In this document: positions 27,258 to 36,630 of the stretch, one piece after another
Numbering within the stretch: the first letter of the stretch is position 1
Layout of the letters: the number at the start of each line of letters is the position of its first letter
Source of the DNA: Bacteroides propionicigenes
GTDB taxonomy: Bacteria; Bacteroidota; Bacteroidia; Bacteroidales; Bacteroidaceae
Length of the DNA: 64,000 nucleotides
Direction: 5' to 3'
Assembly: GCF_018390535.1 (NCBI RefSeq)
Contig: NZ_JAHBBW010000002.1
Coordinates: 372,001-436,000, forward strand
Notes under the pieces: generated by a model
Told to the model about the DNA's origin: nothing
What the model saw: the letters and a program-made list of their open reading frames with translations, nothing else
Databases searched by the model: none
Made by a program: the position numbers and the translations under genes

Positions 27258-29198
27258 ATGAAACCGTTTATACGTCGGTTGTTAGGGGCAGTGGCAGGTG
27301 CGGCTGTCTTATATTCTTGTGCCAGCATAGGCCGCTTGGAGGGTGGATCAATTGACGAAGAACCGCCTCGTTTTGTTACGAGTTCTCCGCTGCCGGGTAC
27401 TCTCCATAATAAGAAGAAAAAAATATCAATCGAATTTGATGAATTTATCAAGCTGGAGAAGGCAAATGAGAAAGTTGTCATTTCACCGCCTCAGGTTCAG
27501 CAGCCGGAGATAAAAGCAAACGGTAAAAGAGTGATGATTAACTTGCAGGATACATTAAAGGCAAATACTACATATACCATTGACTTTGCCGACGCCATTC
27601 AGGATAATAATGAAGGAAATCCGATGCAAAGTTTTACTTATACGTTTTCTACCGGTGCGGAACTCGATTCGATGGCTATTGCCGGCACACTGCTCGATGC
27701 GTCAAATTTGGAACCGGTAAAAGGAGCGTTGGTGGGTTTGCATGCCAATTTGGCTGACTCCGCTTTTACTACACTGCCTTTTGACCGGGTGGGACGTACG
27801 GACAGCCGGGGAAGGTTCTCCATTCGTGGAGTTGCGCCGGGCAAGTACCGTATTTATGCTCTGATGGATGCCGACCAGAACTTCAAGTTCTCCCAACCTA
27901 CAGAGGTTATAGCTTTCAATGACTCTGTAATTATTCCTTCTATGGAAGAGCGCATGCGTCAGGATACCCTTTGGAAGGATACTTTAACCGTAGATACGAT
28001 TATAGAGAGACAATATACTCATTTCTTGCCGGATGATGTTTTATTGCGCAGTTTTAAACAGAAAGCCTTCTCCCAGCGTTTGATGAAAACGGAACGCCTT
28101 ACTCCGGAGAAGTTCTCCTTCTATTTTACGGCTCCGGCAGATAGCTTGCCTCTGATGAAAGGGTTGAATTTTGATGAAAGGGATGCTTTTGTCATAGAAC
28201 AGACAACCGGACGGAATGATACGATTCATTATTGGATAAAGGATTCTTTGCTCTATCAGCAAGATACGTTGAGAATGAGTCTGACTTATTTATATACAGA
28301 TACCCTGAATCAGTTAGTTCCCCGGACAGATACTTTGAGAATGGTGTCGAAGGTAAGTTGGAAGAAATTGCAGGAGAAGAAACAGGAAGAGAAAGAAAAG
28401 GCCGAGAAGGAAAGGAAGAAAAGGAAGAAGAAGGGCGAGGAAGAACCCGAACCGACCCCTTTTCTGGCAATGGATGTGTATGCTCCTTCATCAATGGATG
28501 TGTACGACTATATTACACTGAGCTTTACAGAACCGATAGCCGGTTTTAATGATACCGCCTTGCACGTAAGGCAGAAGGTGGATACGTTGTGGCAGGATGT
28601 ACCGTTCGATTTTATGCAGGATTCGCTGGACTTGAAGCGTTACAATCTGTATGCAGACTGGCAACCGGGTGAAAGTTACGCTTTTGAAGTGGATTCGACC
28701 GCTTTTCATGGATTATACGGTCTGTTTACGGATAAAGTGAAGAAAGAGTTTACCGTAAAGAAGTTGGAAGAATACGGACAGATCTTTTTCAATATTACCG
28801 GAGCGGATTCTTTGGCGTTTGTAGAATTGCTGGATGCCCAGGATAAGGTGGTGCGGACGATACCGGTCGTAGAGGGAAAAGCTGATTTCTATTATTTGAC
28901 TCCGGGTAAGTATGGCGCCCGGCTCATTAACGATACAAATGGAAATGGCGTATGGGATACCGGCGACTATACTACCAAACGCCAGCCGGAAATGGTCTAC
29001 TACTATCCGCAGGTATTAGAATTCAAAGCTAATTTTGATTTGATTCAGGATTGGAATGTCAAAGGAAAACCGTTGGATAAGCAGAAACCGGATGAATTAA
29101 AAAAACAAAAACCAGATGAAGACAAGAAAAGGAAAAATAACCAGAATAATCGTAACAACAGCAGCAACCGCAATAGCGGCAGGGGATATGGTTATTAA
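27258..29198 (+). CDS. Lipoprotein with Big_5-type Ig-like domain
   Basis: 646 residues from MKPFIRRLLG. Lipoprotein signal with lipobox LYSC (Cys about 21). An Ig-like (Big_5/SwmB-type) domain occupies about 35-135 and a carboxypeptidase-regulatory-like beta domain about 145-215. A long beta-rich part is interrupted by a very charged Lys/Glu segment (about 375-410), and the tail is Lys/Asn-rich and ends GRGYGY. Starts at 27204 or 27231 would hide the signal peptide, and 27204 precedes the -7 box. It overlaps a DUF3108 gene by 11 bases, a pairing that suggests a shared, unknown envelope role. Confidence 0.75.
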   Translation: MKPFIRRLLGAVAGAAVLYSCASIGRLEGGSIDEEPPRFVTSSPLPGTLHNKKKKISIEFDEFIKLEKANEKVVISPPQVQQPEIKANGKRVMINLQDTLKANTTYTIDFADAIQDNNEGNPMQSFTYTFSTGAELDSMAIAGTLLDASNLEPVKGALVGLHANLADSAFTTLPFDRVGRTDSRGRFSIRGVAPGKYRIYALMDADQNFKFSQPTEVIAFNDSVIIPSMEERMRQDTLWKDTLTVDTIIERQYTHFLPDDVLLRSFKQKAFSQRLMKTERLTPEKFSFYFTAPADSLPLMKGLNFDERDAFVIEQTTGRNDTIHYWIKDSLLYQQDTLRMSLTYLYTDTLNQLVPRTDTLRMVSKVSWKKLQEKKQEEKEKAEKERKKRKKKGEEEPEPTPFLAMDVYAPSSMDVYDYITLSFTEPIAGFNDTALHVRQKVDTLWQDVPFDFMQDSLDLKRYNLYADWQPGESYAFEVDSTAFHGLYGLFTDKVKKEFTVKKLEEYGQIFFNITGADSLAFVELLDAQDKVVRTIPVVEGKADFYYLTPGKYGARLINDTNGNGVWDTGDYTTKRQPEMVYYYPQVLEFKANFDLIQDWNVKGKPLDKQKPDELKKQKPDEDKKRKNNQNNRNNSSNRNSGRGYGY

Positions 29199-30027
29199 GA
29201 GAAAGCGGATATTGGGTATCTTCTTGCTGGCCGGACTTTTGTGCTTAGGCGGCATGATGCCTGTGCAGGCACAATGTGCGGCTAAGAATGAAGCGTTTCA
29301 ATCAGGTGAACACGTTATGTATGACTTGTATTTTAACTGGAAGTTTATCTGGAAGAAAGTGGGGTTGGCAAGTTTGACAACAAATGCCACTACTTATCAT
29401 TCCCAGCCAGCCTATCGTTTCAATCTCCTTTCTGTGGGCAGCAAGAAGACGGACTTTTTCTTTAAAATGCGTGATACGCTGACTTGCTATGTCAGCGATA
29501 AGCTCGAACCGCTTTATTTCCGTAAGGCGGCCGAGGAGGGAAAACGCTATACGGTAGATGAGGCATGGTTTTCGTACAATGACGGTGTGTCCACCGTAAA
29601 GCAGAGGCGCACTTGGCACAATCCGGTACGCGAACCGCAGGAAATGGAATACAGCGACAGCCGTTGTATCTTTGATATGCTGAGCATTTTGGCACAGGCA
29701 CGGTCTTACGACCCCGGAGACTATAAGATAGGAGAGAAAATACTCTTTCCTATGGCAACGGGGCGCAGGGTAGAAGAACAAACCCTGATTTACCGCGGAA
29801 AGGAAGAGATAGAGGCAAATAACGATACAATCTATCGTTGCCTTGTATTTTCTTTTGTGGAATACAAGAAAGGGAAAGAGAAAGAGGTTATCACTTTCTT
29901 TGTTTCCGATGATAAGAACCACCTTCCCATACGTTTGGATATGTACCTGAATTTCGGTTCGGCAAAAGCGTTCCTTAAAAGTGTAAGGGGCAATCGTTAC
30001 CCGATGACTTCCGTCGTTACAAAGTAA
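29188..30027 (+). CDS. DUF3108 family periplasmic protein
   Basis: 279 residues from MVIKRKRILG with a signal peptide ending VQAQ. The mature part matches DUF3108 (blocks GEHVMYDLYFNWKFIWKKVG and SKKTDFFFKMRDTL). Function unknown; a beta-barrel-like ligand-binding fold is usually predicted. The frame can be extended to 29116, but that would put 24 extra residues before the signal peptide and overlap the upstream gene by 83 bases. Its last codons overlap those of the convergent thioesterase gene by 11 bases. Confidence 0.75.
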   Translation: MVIKRKRILGIFLLAGLLCLGGMMPVQAQCAAKNEAFQSGEHVMYDLYFNWKFIWKKVGLASLTTNATTYHSQPAYRFNLLSVGSKKTDFFFKMRDTLTCYVSDKLEPLYFRKAAEEGKRYTVDEAWFSYNDGVSTVKQRRTWHNPVREPQEMEYSDSRCIFDMLSILAQARSYDPGDYKIGEKILFPMATGRRVEEQTLIYRGKEEIEANNDTIYRCLVFSFVEYKKGKEKEVITFFVSDDKNHLPIRLDMYLNFGSAKAFLKSVRGNRYPMTSVVTK

Positions 30028-30421
30028 ATGGCAGCGAATCTCCCTTTCTGAAGACGCTGGACTCGAATGTGGCTATCAGTTCTCCTTTCTGGTTGGTGAC
30101 GTCAATCTGATAATATCCGGTAGTGCGTCCTATGTATCGCTCGCGGGCTTCGGCGTATAATGTGTCACCCGGACCGCTACTGCGCAGGAATGTGATATTG
30201 GAAGACAGTGAGAAAGCCAGTGCGCCGTGCGAATTGGCAGCTGCGGCCAAAGCCAGATCGGCCAATGTGAAGAGTGCTCCGCCTTGGGTGCGATGTCCGG
30301 CATTGAGATGTTCTTCCGTAATTACGAGACGTGTCTTACTGTATCCTTCTTTTATTTCAATCAGTTCTACCCCGGCCTTGCAGGCAAACAGGTCTTTTTT
30401 GAAAAACTCTTGTGGAGTCAT
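30017..30421 (-). CDS. PaaI-type hotdog-fold thioesterase
   Basis: 134 residues, a complete single hotdog domain. The conserved block is H-LN-AGHRTQGGALFTLADLA (about 47-68), with Asn/Gly/Asp positions used by PaaI-family acyl-CoA thioesterases, then the FLRS and GDTLYAEA strands. Likely hydrolyses a (hydroxy)phenylacetyl- or other acyl-CoA; substrate not predictable. Stands alone between two convergent/divergent neighbours. Confidence 0.82.
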   Translation of the reverse strand: MTPQEFFKKDLFACKAGVELIEIKEGYSKTRLVITEEHLNAGHRTQGGALFTLADLALAAAANSHGALAFSLSSNITFLRSSGPGDTLYAEARERYIGRTTGYYQIDVTNQKGELIATFESSVFRKGDSLPFTL

Positions 30422-30549
30422 GTGGTTTAGCGATTAATGATTCATGATAAGCGGTCGGCATAAGGAAAAATATATGCTTTCCGATGCAAATGTAACAATT
30501 TTAGCTTTTAATTGGATGATTTAGGTGGGTCATTTCACTGTATCCGCAC

Positions 30550-30557
30550 TACATTTG
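30550..30557 (+). promoter_or_regulatory. -7 box TACATTTG for the GH88-sulfatase operon
   Basis: Exact TAnnTTTG, 41 bases before the chosen ATG at 30599 and downstream of the earlier in-frame ATG at 30512, which it excludes. It has the same sequence as the susC -7 box (12116-12123). Confidence 0.55.
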
Positions 30558-30598
30558 CCTTCGAAAAATCGACAATATTAATAAATAAATCCCTTATT

Positions 30599-31798
30599 AT
30601 GAAAACAGTTCTTACCACATTGGGTATTTCCCTTCTTGTTTTGGCAGGTTGTGCAGGACAAAAGCAAACTGCAAACGATTTCATTCAGGAAAATATTGAT
30701 AATGCAGTGGCACAGGAAACGCTTCAAACAGACATTATCGAGAAATCAGGTAAAATCCTTAATCCGCGCACTATCAATAAGGATGGCAGCATTCGTTATG
30801 TCCCTATCGATGACTGGTGTTCAGGATTTTTTCCCGGTAACATCTGGTACACATACGAACTGACCGGCGACAAGAAATGGTTGCCACTGGCAGAGAAATA
30901 TACGGAAGCGTTGGACTCGGTACAATACCTGACTTGGCACCATGATGTTGGCTTTATGATTGGTTCCAGTTATCTGAACGGATACCGTTTCGCCAATAAG
31001 GAAGAATACAAGCCTGTAATTATTCAGACCGCAAAATCATTATCTACCCGCTTTCGTCCGGGTGCGGGCGTCATCCAGTCTTGGGATGCCGATAAAGGCT
31101 GGCAGGCAGAACGTGGATGGAAATGTCCGGTTATCATAGATAATATGATGAATTTGGAACTGTTGTTCGAAGCTACCAAGCTTTCAGGCGACTCTACTTT
31201 CTATAATGTAGCCAAGAAGCATGCGGATACTACTATGGCAAACCATTTCCGTGCAGATAACAGCTGTTATCATGTGGTGGATTATGATCCCGTGACCGGT
31301 GAGGTTCGCAAGAAACAGACCGCACAGGGTTATGCAGACGAATCGTCTTGGGCCCGCGGACAAGCATGGGCTTTGTATGGCTATACAATGTGCTACCGCT
31401 ATACTCACGATTCTAAGTATCTGGAACAAGCCGAAAAGGTTTATAACTTTATCTTCAATAACAAGAATCTTCCCGAAGATTTGGTTCCTTACTGGGATTT
31501 CGACGCTCCTAATATTCCGAACGAGCCTCGTGATGCTTCTGCCGCAGCATGTACGGCTTCTGCGCTCTATGAGTTGAGCACTTACATCTCTGACAAGAAT
31601 TATAAGGAAGTTGCGGACAGAATTATGGAAAGCCTTGCTTCTCCGGCTTACCGTGCAGAGGTAGGAACCAATGGCAATTTCATCCTGATGCATTCCGTAG
31701 GAAGCATTCCTCATGGTGCGGAAATTGATGTTCCCCTGAATTATGCCGATTATTATTTCTTGGAAGCATTAATGCGTAAAAGAGACTTAGAGAAATGA
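30599..31798 (+). CDS. GH88 unsaturated glucuronyl hydrolase
   Basis: 399 residues from MKTVLTTLG, lipoprotein signal with lipobox LAGC (Cys18). Alpha6/alpha6 barrel family GH88. Visible catalytic-region motifs: HHDVGFM (Asp at about 113) and IIDNMMNLELL (Asp at about 173), the two Asp regions used for hydration of the 4,5-double bond. It releases the 4,5-unsaturated uronic acid from lyase products, so it acts after the PL8 enzyme although encoded 26 kb away. The sulfatase ATG overlaps its stop by 4 bases. The 29-residue extension to 30512 is rejected: it precedes the promoter and masks the signal peptide. Confidence 0.88.
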   Translation: MKTVLTTLGISLLVLAGCAGQKQTANDFIQENIDNAVAQETLQTDIIEKSGKILNPRTINKDGSIRYVPIDDWCSGFFPGNIWYTYELTGDKKWLPLAEKYTEALDSVQYLTWHHDVGFMIGSSYLNGYRFANKEEYKPVIIQTAKSLSTRFRPGAGVIQSWDADKGWQAERGWKCPVIIDNMMNLELLFEATKLSGDSTFYNVAKKHADTTMANHFRADNSCYHVVDYDPVTGEVRKKQTAQGYADESSWARGQAWALYGYTMCYRYTHDSKYLEQAEKVYNFIFNNKNLPEDLVPYWDFDAPNIPNEPRDASAAACTASALYELSTYISDKNYKEVADRIMESLASPAYRAEVGTNGNFILMHSVGSIPHGAEIDVPLNYADYYFLEALMRKRDLEK

Positions 31799-33345
31799 AA
31801 AATCAATTGAATATATTGTTAGGTGGTTTAGGCTTGTTCGCTTTGCAGGGCTGTAAAGCTCCGCAGGCTGAACAGGCCCAACAGCCGAATGTCATTTATG
31901 TCTTTCCCGACCAGTACCGCAACCAAGCCATGGAGTTTTGGGGGCAGGAAGGCTTTCGGGAGAAAGTGAACTTTAGAAATGACCCGGTGCATACTCCCCG
32001 TCTGAACGACTTTGCGAGAGAATCTCTGGTATTGACATCCGCCATGAGCAACTGTCCGTTGAGCAGCCCTCACCGGGGTTCATTGCTGACGGGTATGTAT
32101 CCAAACAAAAGCGGTGTTCCTTTGAACTGTAATTCGAACCGCCCTATCAGTTCCCTGCGCGAGGATGTGGACTGTGTGAGCGATGTATTCAGCAATGCAG
32201 GTTACGACTGCGCTTATTTTGGCAAACTGCACACCGATTTTCCAACTCCTAATGACCCTGAACGTCCGGGTAAATATGTGGAAGACCGTATACCTGCATG
32301 GGACGCTTACACACCGAAAGAACGCCGCCATGGATTTAACTATTGGTACTCTTACGGCACATTCGATGAGCATAAGAACCCGCATTACTGGGATACGGAC
32401 GGTAAGCGGCACGATCCGCATGAATGGTCGCCGCTGCACGAGTCGGGCAAGGTTGTTTCTTACCTGAAGAATGAGGGGAATGTACGTAATCCGAAGAAAC
32501 CGTTCTTTATCATGGTAGGTATGAACCCGCCGCATAGTCCTTACCGTTCGTTGGACGATTGCATGGAGGAGGACTTCAACCTATATAAAGACCAACCGCT
32601 GGACAGCTTGTTGGTTCGTCCTAATGCTGATTCCAAAATGGAAAAAGCGGAAAGCGCACGTTATTATTTCGCATCGGTTACGGGTGTCGACCGCGCTTTC
32701 GGACAGATACTCGATGCCTTGAAAGAATTGGGACTGGACAAGAATACAATTGTAGTCTTTTCTTCCGACCACGGTGAAACCATGTGCAGCCAGCATACGG
32801 ATGATCCGAAGAACTCTCCGTTCTCCGAGTCTATGAGTGTGCCTTTCATCGTTCGTTTTCCTGACAAGATTCAACCTCGTTTGGATGATTTGATGCTTTC
32901 TTCTCCGGATATTATGCCTACCTTGCTGGGTTTGGCGGGCTTGTCCGACTCTATTCCTACATCTGTGCAGGGGCGTAATTATGCTCCGCTGTTCTTCGAT
33001 GAAAAGGCGGATATTGTACGCCCTACCGGTGCGCTTTATATTCAGAATTTGGACGGAGAGAAAGATACGGACGGTAAAGTCCGTTCTTATTTCCCTTCAT
33101 CACGCGGTTTTAAGTCGGCTCATTATACGCTGGCACTCTATATAGACCGTGATAATCATAAACTTGTAAAGAGTTTGTTGTTTGATGATGAGAAAGACCC
33201 CTACCAGATGAACAATCTTCCATTGGAAGAGAACAAGGAGATTGTAAGCGAACTGTGTATGGAGATGGGAAAAGTATTGAAAGAGATTGATGACCCTTGG
33301 TATAGGGAGCGTATTTTGTCTGATATGATACCGTACGATAAATAA
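31795..33345 (+). CDS. S1-family sulfatase, serine-type, chondroitin-locus type
   Basis: 516 residues. Lipobox LQGC (Cys20). Formylglycine motif S90-S-P-H-R in NCPLSSPHRGSLLTG; metal ligands PDQ (38-40) and SSDHGE (about 322). Translation is coupled to GH88 by a 4-base ATGA overlap. The GH88-sulfatase pair matches BT_3348-BT_3349 of the B. thetaiotaomicron chondroitin locus, where BT_3349 is reported as a 4-O-sulfatase acting on oligosaccharides (recalled). A 4-O-sulfatase role here is inference. A bidirectional terminator follows. Confidence 0.82.
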   Translation: MKNQLNILLGGLGLFALQGCKAPQAEQAQQPNVIYVFPDQYRNQAMEFWGQEGFREKVNFRNDPVHTPRLNDFARESLVLTSAMSNCPLSSPHRGSLLTGMYPNKSGVPLNCNSNRPISSLREDVDCVSDVFSNAGYDCAYFGKLHTDFPTPNDPERPGKYVEDRIPAWDAYTPKERRHGFNYWYSYGTFDEHKNPHYWDTDGKRHDPHEWSPLHESGKVVSYLKNEGNVRNPKKPFFIMVGMNPPHSPYRSLDDCMEEDFNLYKDQPLDSLLVRPNADSKMEKAESARYYFASVTGVDRAFGQILDALKELGLDKNTIVVFSSDHGETMCSQHTDDPKNSPFSESMSVPFIVRFPDKIQPRLDDLMLSSPDIMPTLLGLAGLSDSIPTSVQGRNYAPLFFDEKADIVRPTGALYIQNLDGEKDTDGKVRSYFPSSRGFKSAHYTLALYIDRDNHKLVKSLLFDDEKDPYQMNNLPLEENKEIVSELCMEMGKVLKEIDDPWYRERILSDMIPYDK

Positions 33346-33376
33346 AGCTATAACCGGTTGTACGAAGTTGTAAAAA

Positions 33377-33414
33377 AAGAGAGTATGTCAAAACTTTGAT
33401 TGGCATACTCTCTT
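33377..33414. terminator. Bidirectional rho-independent terminator
   Basis: 11-bp perfect stem (33377-33387 with 33404-33414) with an A-run before and a T-run (GTTTTTT) after, between the convergent sulfatase and cysS genes. Confidence 0.85.
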
Positions 33415-33431
33415 GTTTTTTAGTCAGGCTC

Positions 33432-34907
33432 TTATTTGTTCAGTTTCCACTCACATCCGTCCTTGCCGTCCTTGATTTCAAATCCCAAGGCAGTCAGTTC
33501 GTTGCGTATCTTGTCGCTGGTGGCCCAGTCTTTGTTGGCTTTAGCTTTCATACGCTCTTCCAATAGCATATCTACTACCTTGCCGAAGGCGGCTTCACGT
33601 TCGGCATTGGAGGCGTTATCCTCTTTCAGCCCGAGAATGTCGAAACAGAATATGTGGAATGTCTCTTTCAGCTCTTTCAGGTCTTCAGCTGTGATGGTGT
33701 CGTTTCCGGCAAGGATATTGTTCACCATTTTGGTGCCGTCAAATAGGTGGGCGATGACAATCGGCGAGTTCAGGTCGTCGTTCATGGCTTCGTAGCACTT
33801 GGAGCGCAGGTCTTTTACATCCACCGTAGAAGTTGCTGTCGGAGTTATCTTGTCCAGTCCGTGTACGGCATCCATTAGTCTTGCCAATCCCTTCTCGGCA
33901 GCTTGCAGGGCTTCGTTGCTGAAGTCCACCGTACTGCGGTAGTGTGCCTGCAGGGTGAAGAAGCGGATGGTCATGGGGCTATAGGCTTGCTCCAGTATGG
34001 GATGCGTGCCGGTGAACAGCTGTTCCAATGTGATGAAGTTGCCGTAGCTCTTACCCATTTTCTGACCGTTTATGGTCAGCATATTATTGTGCATCCAGTA
34101 GCGTACCATGTCGTCTCCTTGCGAGGCTACAGACTGCGCTATCTCGCATTCATGGTGTGGGAAGACGAGGTCCATGCCGCCACCGTGGATGTCGAAGTGC
34201 TCGCCCAGGTACTTTCTTCCCATAGCGGTACATTCTGCGTGCCAGCCGGGGAAACCGTCGCTCCACGGGCTGGGCCAGCGCATGATGTGTTCCGGCTGTG
34301 CGCATTTCCACAAAGCGAAATCGGCGGGGTTGTGCTTTTCGCTTTGTCCGTCCAGTTCGCGGGTGGTGTTCAGTACATCATCCAAGTTCCGGCCGGAAAG
34401 TTTGCCGTAATGATGGTCTTTATTGTATTTGGCCACATCGAAGTAAACGGAGCCTTCACTTTCGTAAGCATATCCGTTCTTCATGATTTCCTTTACCAGT
34501 TCTATTTGTTCAATGATGTGTCCGCTGGCATGTGGTTCGATGCTCGGAGAAAGCACGTTCAATGCTTCCATTGCCTTGTGGTAGCGGTTGATGTAGTACT
34601 GTGCCACTTCCATAGGTTCGAGTTGCTCCAGACGGGCTTTCTTTGCGATTTTGTCTTCGCCGTCATCCGCATCATGTTCCAAATGGCCTACGTCGGTGAT
34701 ATTGCGTACGTAACGCACCTTGTAGCCTATGTGGGTGAGGTAACGGAAAAGTAGGTCGAAAGTTATGGCCGGACGTGCGTGTCCCAAGTGCGGGTCTCCG
34801 TAGACGGTCGGTCCGCAAACGTACATACCTACATGAGGTGCATGAAGAGGTACGAATAACTCCTTTTTTCTATCTAAGGTGTTGTAAATGGTCAGCTGTT
34901 GTTCCAT
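33432..34907 (-). CDS. cysS: Cysteinyl-tRNA synthetase
   Basis: 491 residues, class I aminoacyl-tRNA synthetase. Zinc-site Cys31 in [12 protein letters not shown]-type H40-L-G-H43, WHAEC and the KMSKS-type KMGKS near residue 280. C-terminal anticodon-binding helices (DALR-like) end in the usual basic tail. Length is normal. It has its own -7 box and ends at a bidirectional terminator, so it is monocistronic. Confidence 0.97.
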   Translation of the reverse strand: MEQQLTIYNTLDRKKELFVPLHAPHVGMYVCGPTVYGDPHLGHARPAITFDLLFRYLTHIGYKVRYVRNITDVGHLEHDADDGEDKIAKKARLEQLEPMEVAQYYINRYHKAMEALNVLSPSIEPHASGHIIEQIELVKEIMKNGYAYESEGSVYFDVAKYNKDHHYGKLSGRNLDDVLNTTRELDGQSEKHNPADFALWKCAQPEHIMRWPSPWSDGFPGWHAECTAMGRKYLGEHFDIHGGGMDLVFPHHECEIAQSVASQGDDMVRYWMHNNMLTINGQKMGKSYGNFITLEQLFTGTHPILEQAYSPMTIRFFTLQAHYRSTVDFSNEALQAAEKGLARLMDAVHGLDKITPTATSTVDVKDLRSKCYEAMNDDLNSPIVIAHLFDGTKMVNNILAGNDTITAEDLKELKETFHIFCFDILGLKEDNASNAEREAAFGKVVDMLLEERMKAKANKDWATSDKIRNELTALGFEIKDGKDGCEWKLNK

Positions 34908-34938
34908 GACATTTGTCTTTTAATTCTCGTTAAAGGCA

Positions 34939-34946
34939 CAAAGTTA
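34939..34946 (-). promoter_or_regulatory. -7 box TAACTTTG for cysS
   Basis: Exact TAnnTTTG on the - strand, 31 bases before the cysS ATG. Confidence 0.5.
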
Positions 34947-35092
34947 CAGAATTTCTGTGAATATATGGTGTCGTGTATGAAATATTGTTGTTCAACCTGT
35001 CAAAGAGATTTCAGAAGTGGTACTGCCTTTTACAGACAGAACATTGCAAACGCATGAAACTGCAATAGAGACCTCTGTTTTCAGGCATGACA

Positions 35093-35224
35093 CTACGACG
35101 GAGATGTATTCTCACTACGGCAGAGGTATATTCCCGCTACGACTGAAGTATGCTCTCATTACGACAGAGGCATGCTCCCATTACGACTGAAAGGATGTCC
35201 CACTATGACTGAAGGTGGTGGGAC
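35093..35224. repeat. Six-copy 22-bp degenerate tandem repeat
   Basis: Six uninterrupted units start at 35093, 35115, 35137, 35159, 35181 and 35203; consensus about YTACGACNGARGNATNYTC plus YCA. Period 22 is not a multiple of 3 and there are no spacers, so it is neither coding nor CRISPR. It occupies most of the 342-base gap between cysS and the DUF6078 gene. The rest of that gap (34947-35092) shows nothing recognisable. Confidence 0.85.
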
Positions 35225-35249
35225 ATCAACCATTCATCCGGTCAGCAAG

Positions 35250-35717
35250 TTACGGTGCAACGCAGCCTTTGGGCGTATGTTGCTCATCCCATTCGTACTC
35301 TTCGGTGTATCTGTCGAAGGCGGGTGCTTCGCCGATGCCTATCTGTGTGAACAGTCCGCTGATTCTTTCCTGTTCGGCGGGAGATAGGCCGCGCTCTTGG
35401 TGCAGGATACGGTAATAAGTGGTTCGGGGATAGAGGTCGTGAATCTCCCGTTTCAGATAGATTGCTTTTTTGTAGGGGATATTGTCGAATAGGGCACTGA
35501 TGCCCCACGCATAGCGTTGCTTTTCGGTGCTTCGGAAGTAGATGCACCGCTCGGCTTCCGAGGGATAGTTGGCGGGGTTCACTGCCATGATGCGTGCCAC
35601 TTCGGCGGGAACATGCTGTGCGGCAAGGTGGCGCAGGCAGTTTGAACTCCGGGAGCAGGCAGGGTTGAGACAGTGCAGATAGTTGAAAGGAACGGAATTG
35701 TAGTTGAAATTTTCCAT
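35250..35717 (-). CDS. DUF6078 family protein
   Basis: 155 residues, cytoplasmic, Cys-rich N-terminus (C-LNPA-C-SRSSN-C within about 16-27) and a central YFRSTEKQRYAWG block. I recognise this as DUF6078, a Bacteroidales family of unknown function. It follows the HAD phosphatase gene by 24 bases on the same strand, so probably co-transcribed. A second long frame overlaps it but lacks family similarity and is a shadow. Confidence 0.65.
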   Translation of the reverse strand: MENFNYNSVPFNYLHCLNPACSRSSNCLRHLAAQHVPAEVARIMAVNPANYPSEAERCIYFRSTEKQRYAWGISALFDNIPYKKAIYLKREIHDLYPRTTYYRILHQERGLSPAEQERISGLFTQIGIGEAPAFDRYTEEYEWDEQHTPKGCVAP

Positions 35718-35741
35718 GATGTTTTCTTTTGTATGTCAGAT

Positions 35742-36557
35742 TCAAAGGACGAAGTGCTGTTCTATGGCTATGGCTACTCCGTCTTCATCGTTGCTTGGGG
35801 CAATGCAGTCCGCTGCCGCTTTTACGGGTTCTTGCGCGTTTTCCATGGCTATGCCCAGTCCGGCGAATTTTATCATGCTGAGGTCATTGTAACCGTCGCC
35901 CATCGCTGCCATTTCTTCGCGGGTCATGCCCAGTTTCTCCAGTAGTACGGCGAGTGAGCGTGCCTTGTCTATACCCAAGGGGACGAGTTCCAAGAAATAA
36001 GGTTCCGAACGGTACACGCTGATTTGTCTTTGCAGACGCAGGCTCAGTTCGGCTTCCGTCTTTATGAGTTGCTCCGGATTGCCTACAATGAGACATTTGG
36101 GTAAAGGACGAGGCGTTTCCCGCAGGAAGTTGTCTATACGGCGTACCTGCATTTTGTTGAGGAACGCTTCTTTCTGTACATACTCGTCATCGGGATGCTC
36201 GGTGAGGATGGACTCGTTGTCGTAAGTGAGAATGGTCTGTTCGCTATCGGTAGCCGTTTGATAGAGAATAGGCAGTACATCGTCGGGCAGCAGGTTCTTA
36301 TATAGCAGCTCGCCGGTATTCCAGTCTATGATTTCTCCGCCATTGTAGGAGAGAATGTACCCGTTGTGCTCCTTCATTTGCAGTTGCTCTGCCAGCGGGG
36401 CGATGCCGTAGGTGGGGCGGCCGGAAGCCAGTACCAGCCGTACGCCGCTTTGTTGCAGGCGCAATAGGGTGCGGAGGTTACGTGGTGAGATTTCTTTCTT
36501 TGAATTGGTCAGAGTGCCGTCCAAGTCGAGGACAAGCAGGCGATAGTTTTGTCTCAT
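35742..36557 (-). CDS. Cof-type HAD-IIB sugar-phosphate phosphatase
   Basis: 271 residues. HAD motif I DLDGTLTN (Asp11 nucleophile, Asp13), motif II SGRP (about 45), Lys near 197 and motif IV GDGYNDLSM (about 218-226), with a C2B cap between. Hydrolyses small phosphorylated metabolites such as sugar phosphates or flavin-related compounds; the exact substrate is not predictable. Divergent from mnmA, each with its own -7 box. Confidence 0.88.
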   Translation of the reverse strand: MRQNYRLLVLDLDGTLTNSKKEISPRNLRTLLRLQQSGVRLVLASGRPTYGIAPLAEQLQMKEHNGYILSYNGGEIIDWNTGELLYKNLLPDDVLPILYQTATDSEQTILTYDNESILTEHPDDEYVQKEAFLNKMQVRRIDNFLRETPRPLPKCLIVGNPEQLIKTEAELSLRLQRQISVYRSEPYFLELVPLGIDKARSLAVLLEKLGMTREEMAAMGDGYNDLSMIKFAGLGIAMENAQEPVKAAADCIAPSNDEDGVAIAIEQHFVL

Positions 36558-36588
36558 GGTTTGAAATCTATTATTTTTTTGACGGTGA

Positions 36589-36596
36589 CAAAGATA
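36589..36596 (-). promoter_or_regulatory. -7 box TATCTTTG for the HAD phosphatase gene
   Basis: Exact TAnnTTTG on the - strand, 31 bases before the ATG; back-to-back with the mnmA promoter. Confidence 0.5.
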
Positions 36597-36618
36597 GAGT
36601 TTTCTCAGGATGAAATAC

Positions 36619-36626
36619 TATTTTTG
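36619..36626 (+). promoter_or_regulatory. -7 box TATTTTTG for mnmA
   Basis: TAnnTTTG match ending four bases before the chosen ATG (36631). The earlier in-frame ATG (36610) lies upstream of this box and could not be in its transcript. Implies an almost leaderless mRNA. Confidence 0.5.
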
Positions 36627-36630
36627 CAGC

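Noticed and set aside
33903..34754. 283-codon + strand frame opposite cysS
   Set aside because: Shadow of cysS; no family similarity or start signals.
35093..35224. CRISPR array
   Set aside because: The 22-bp units are contiguous and degenerate, with no spacers and no cas genes nearby.
35284..35745. 153-codon frame overlapping the DUF6078 gene
   Set aside because: Same strand, other frame, Arg/Pro/Ser-rich, no similarity to any family.
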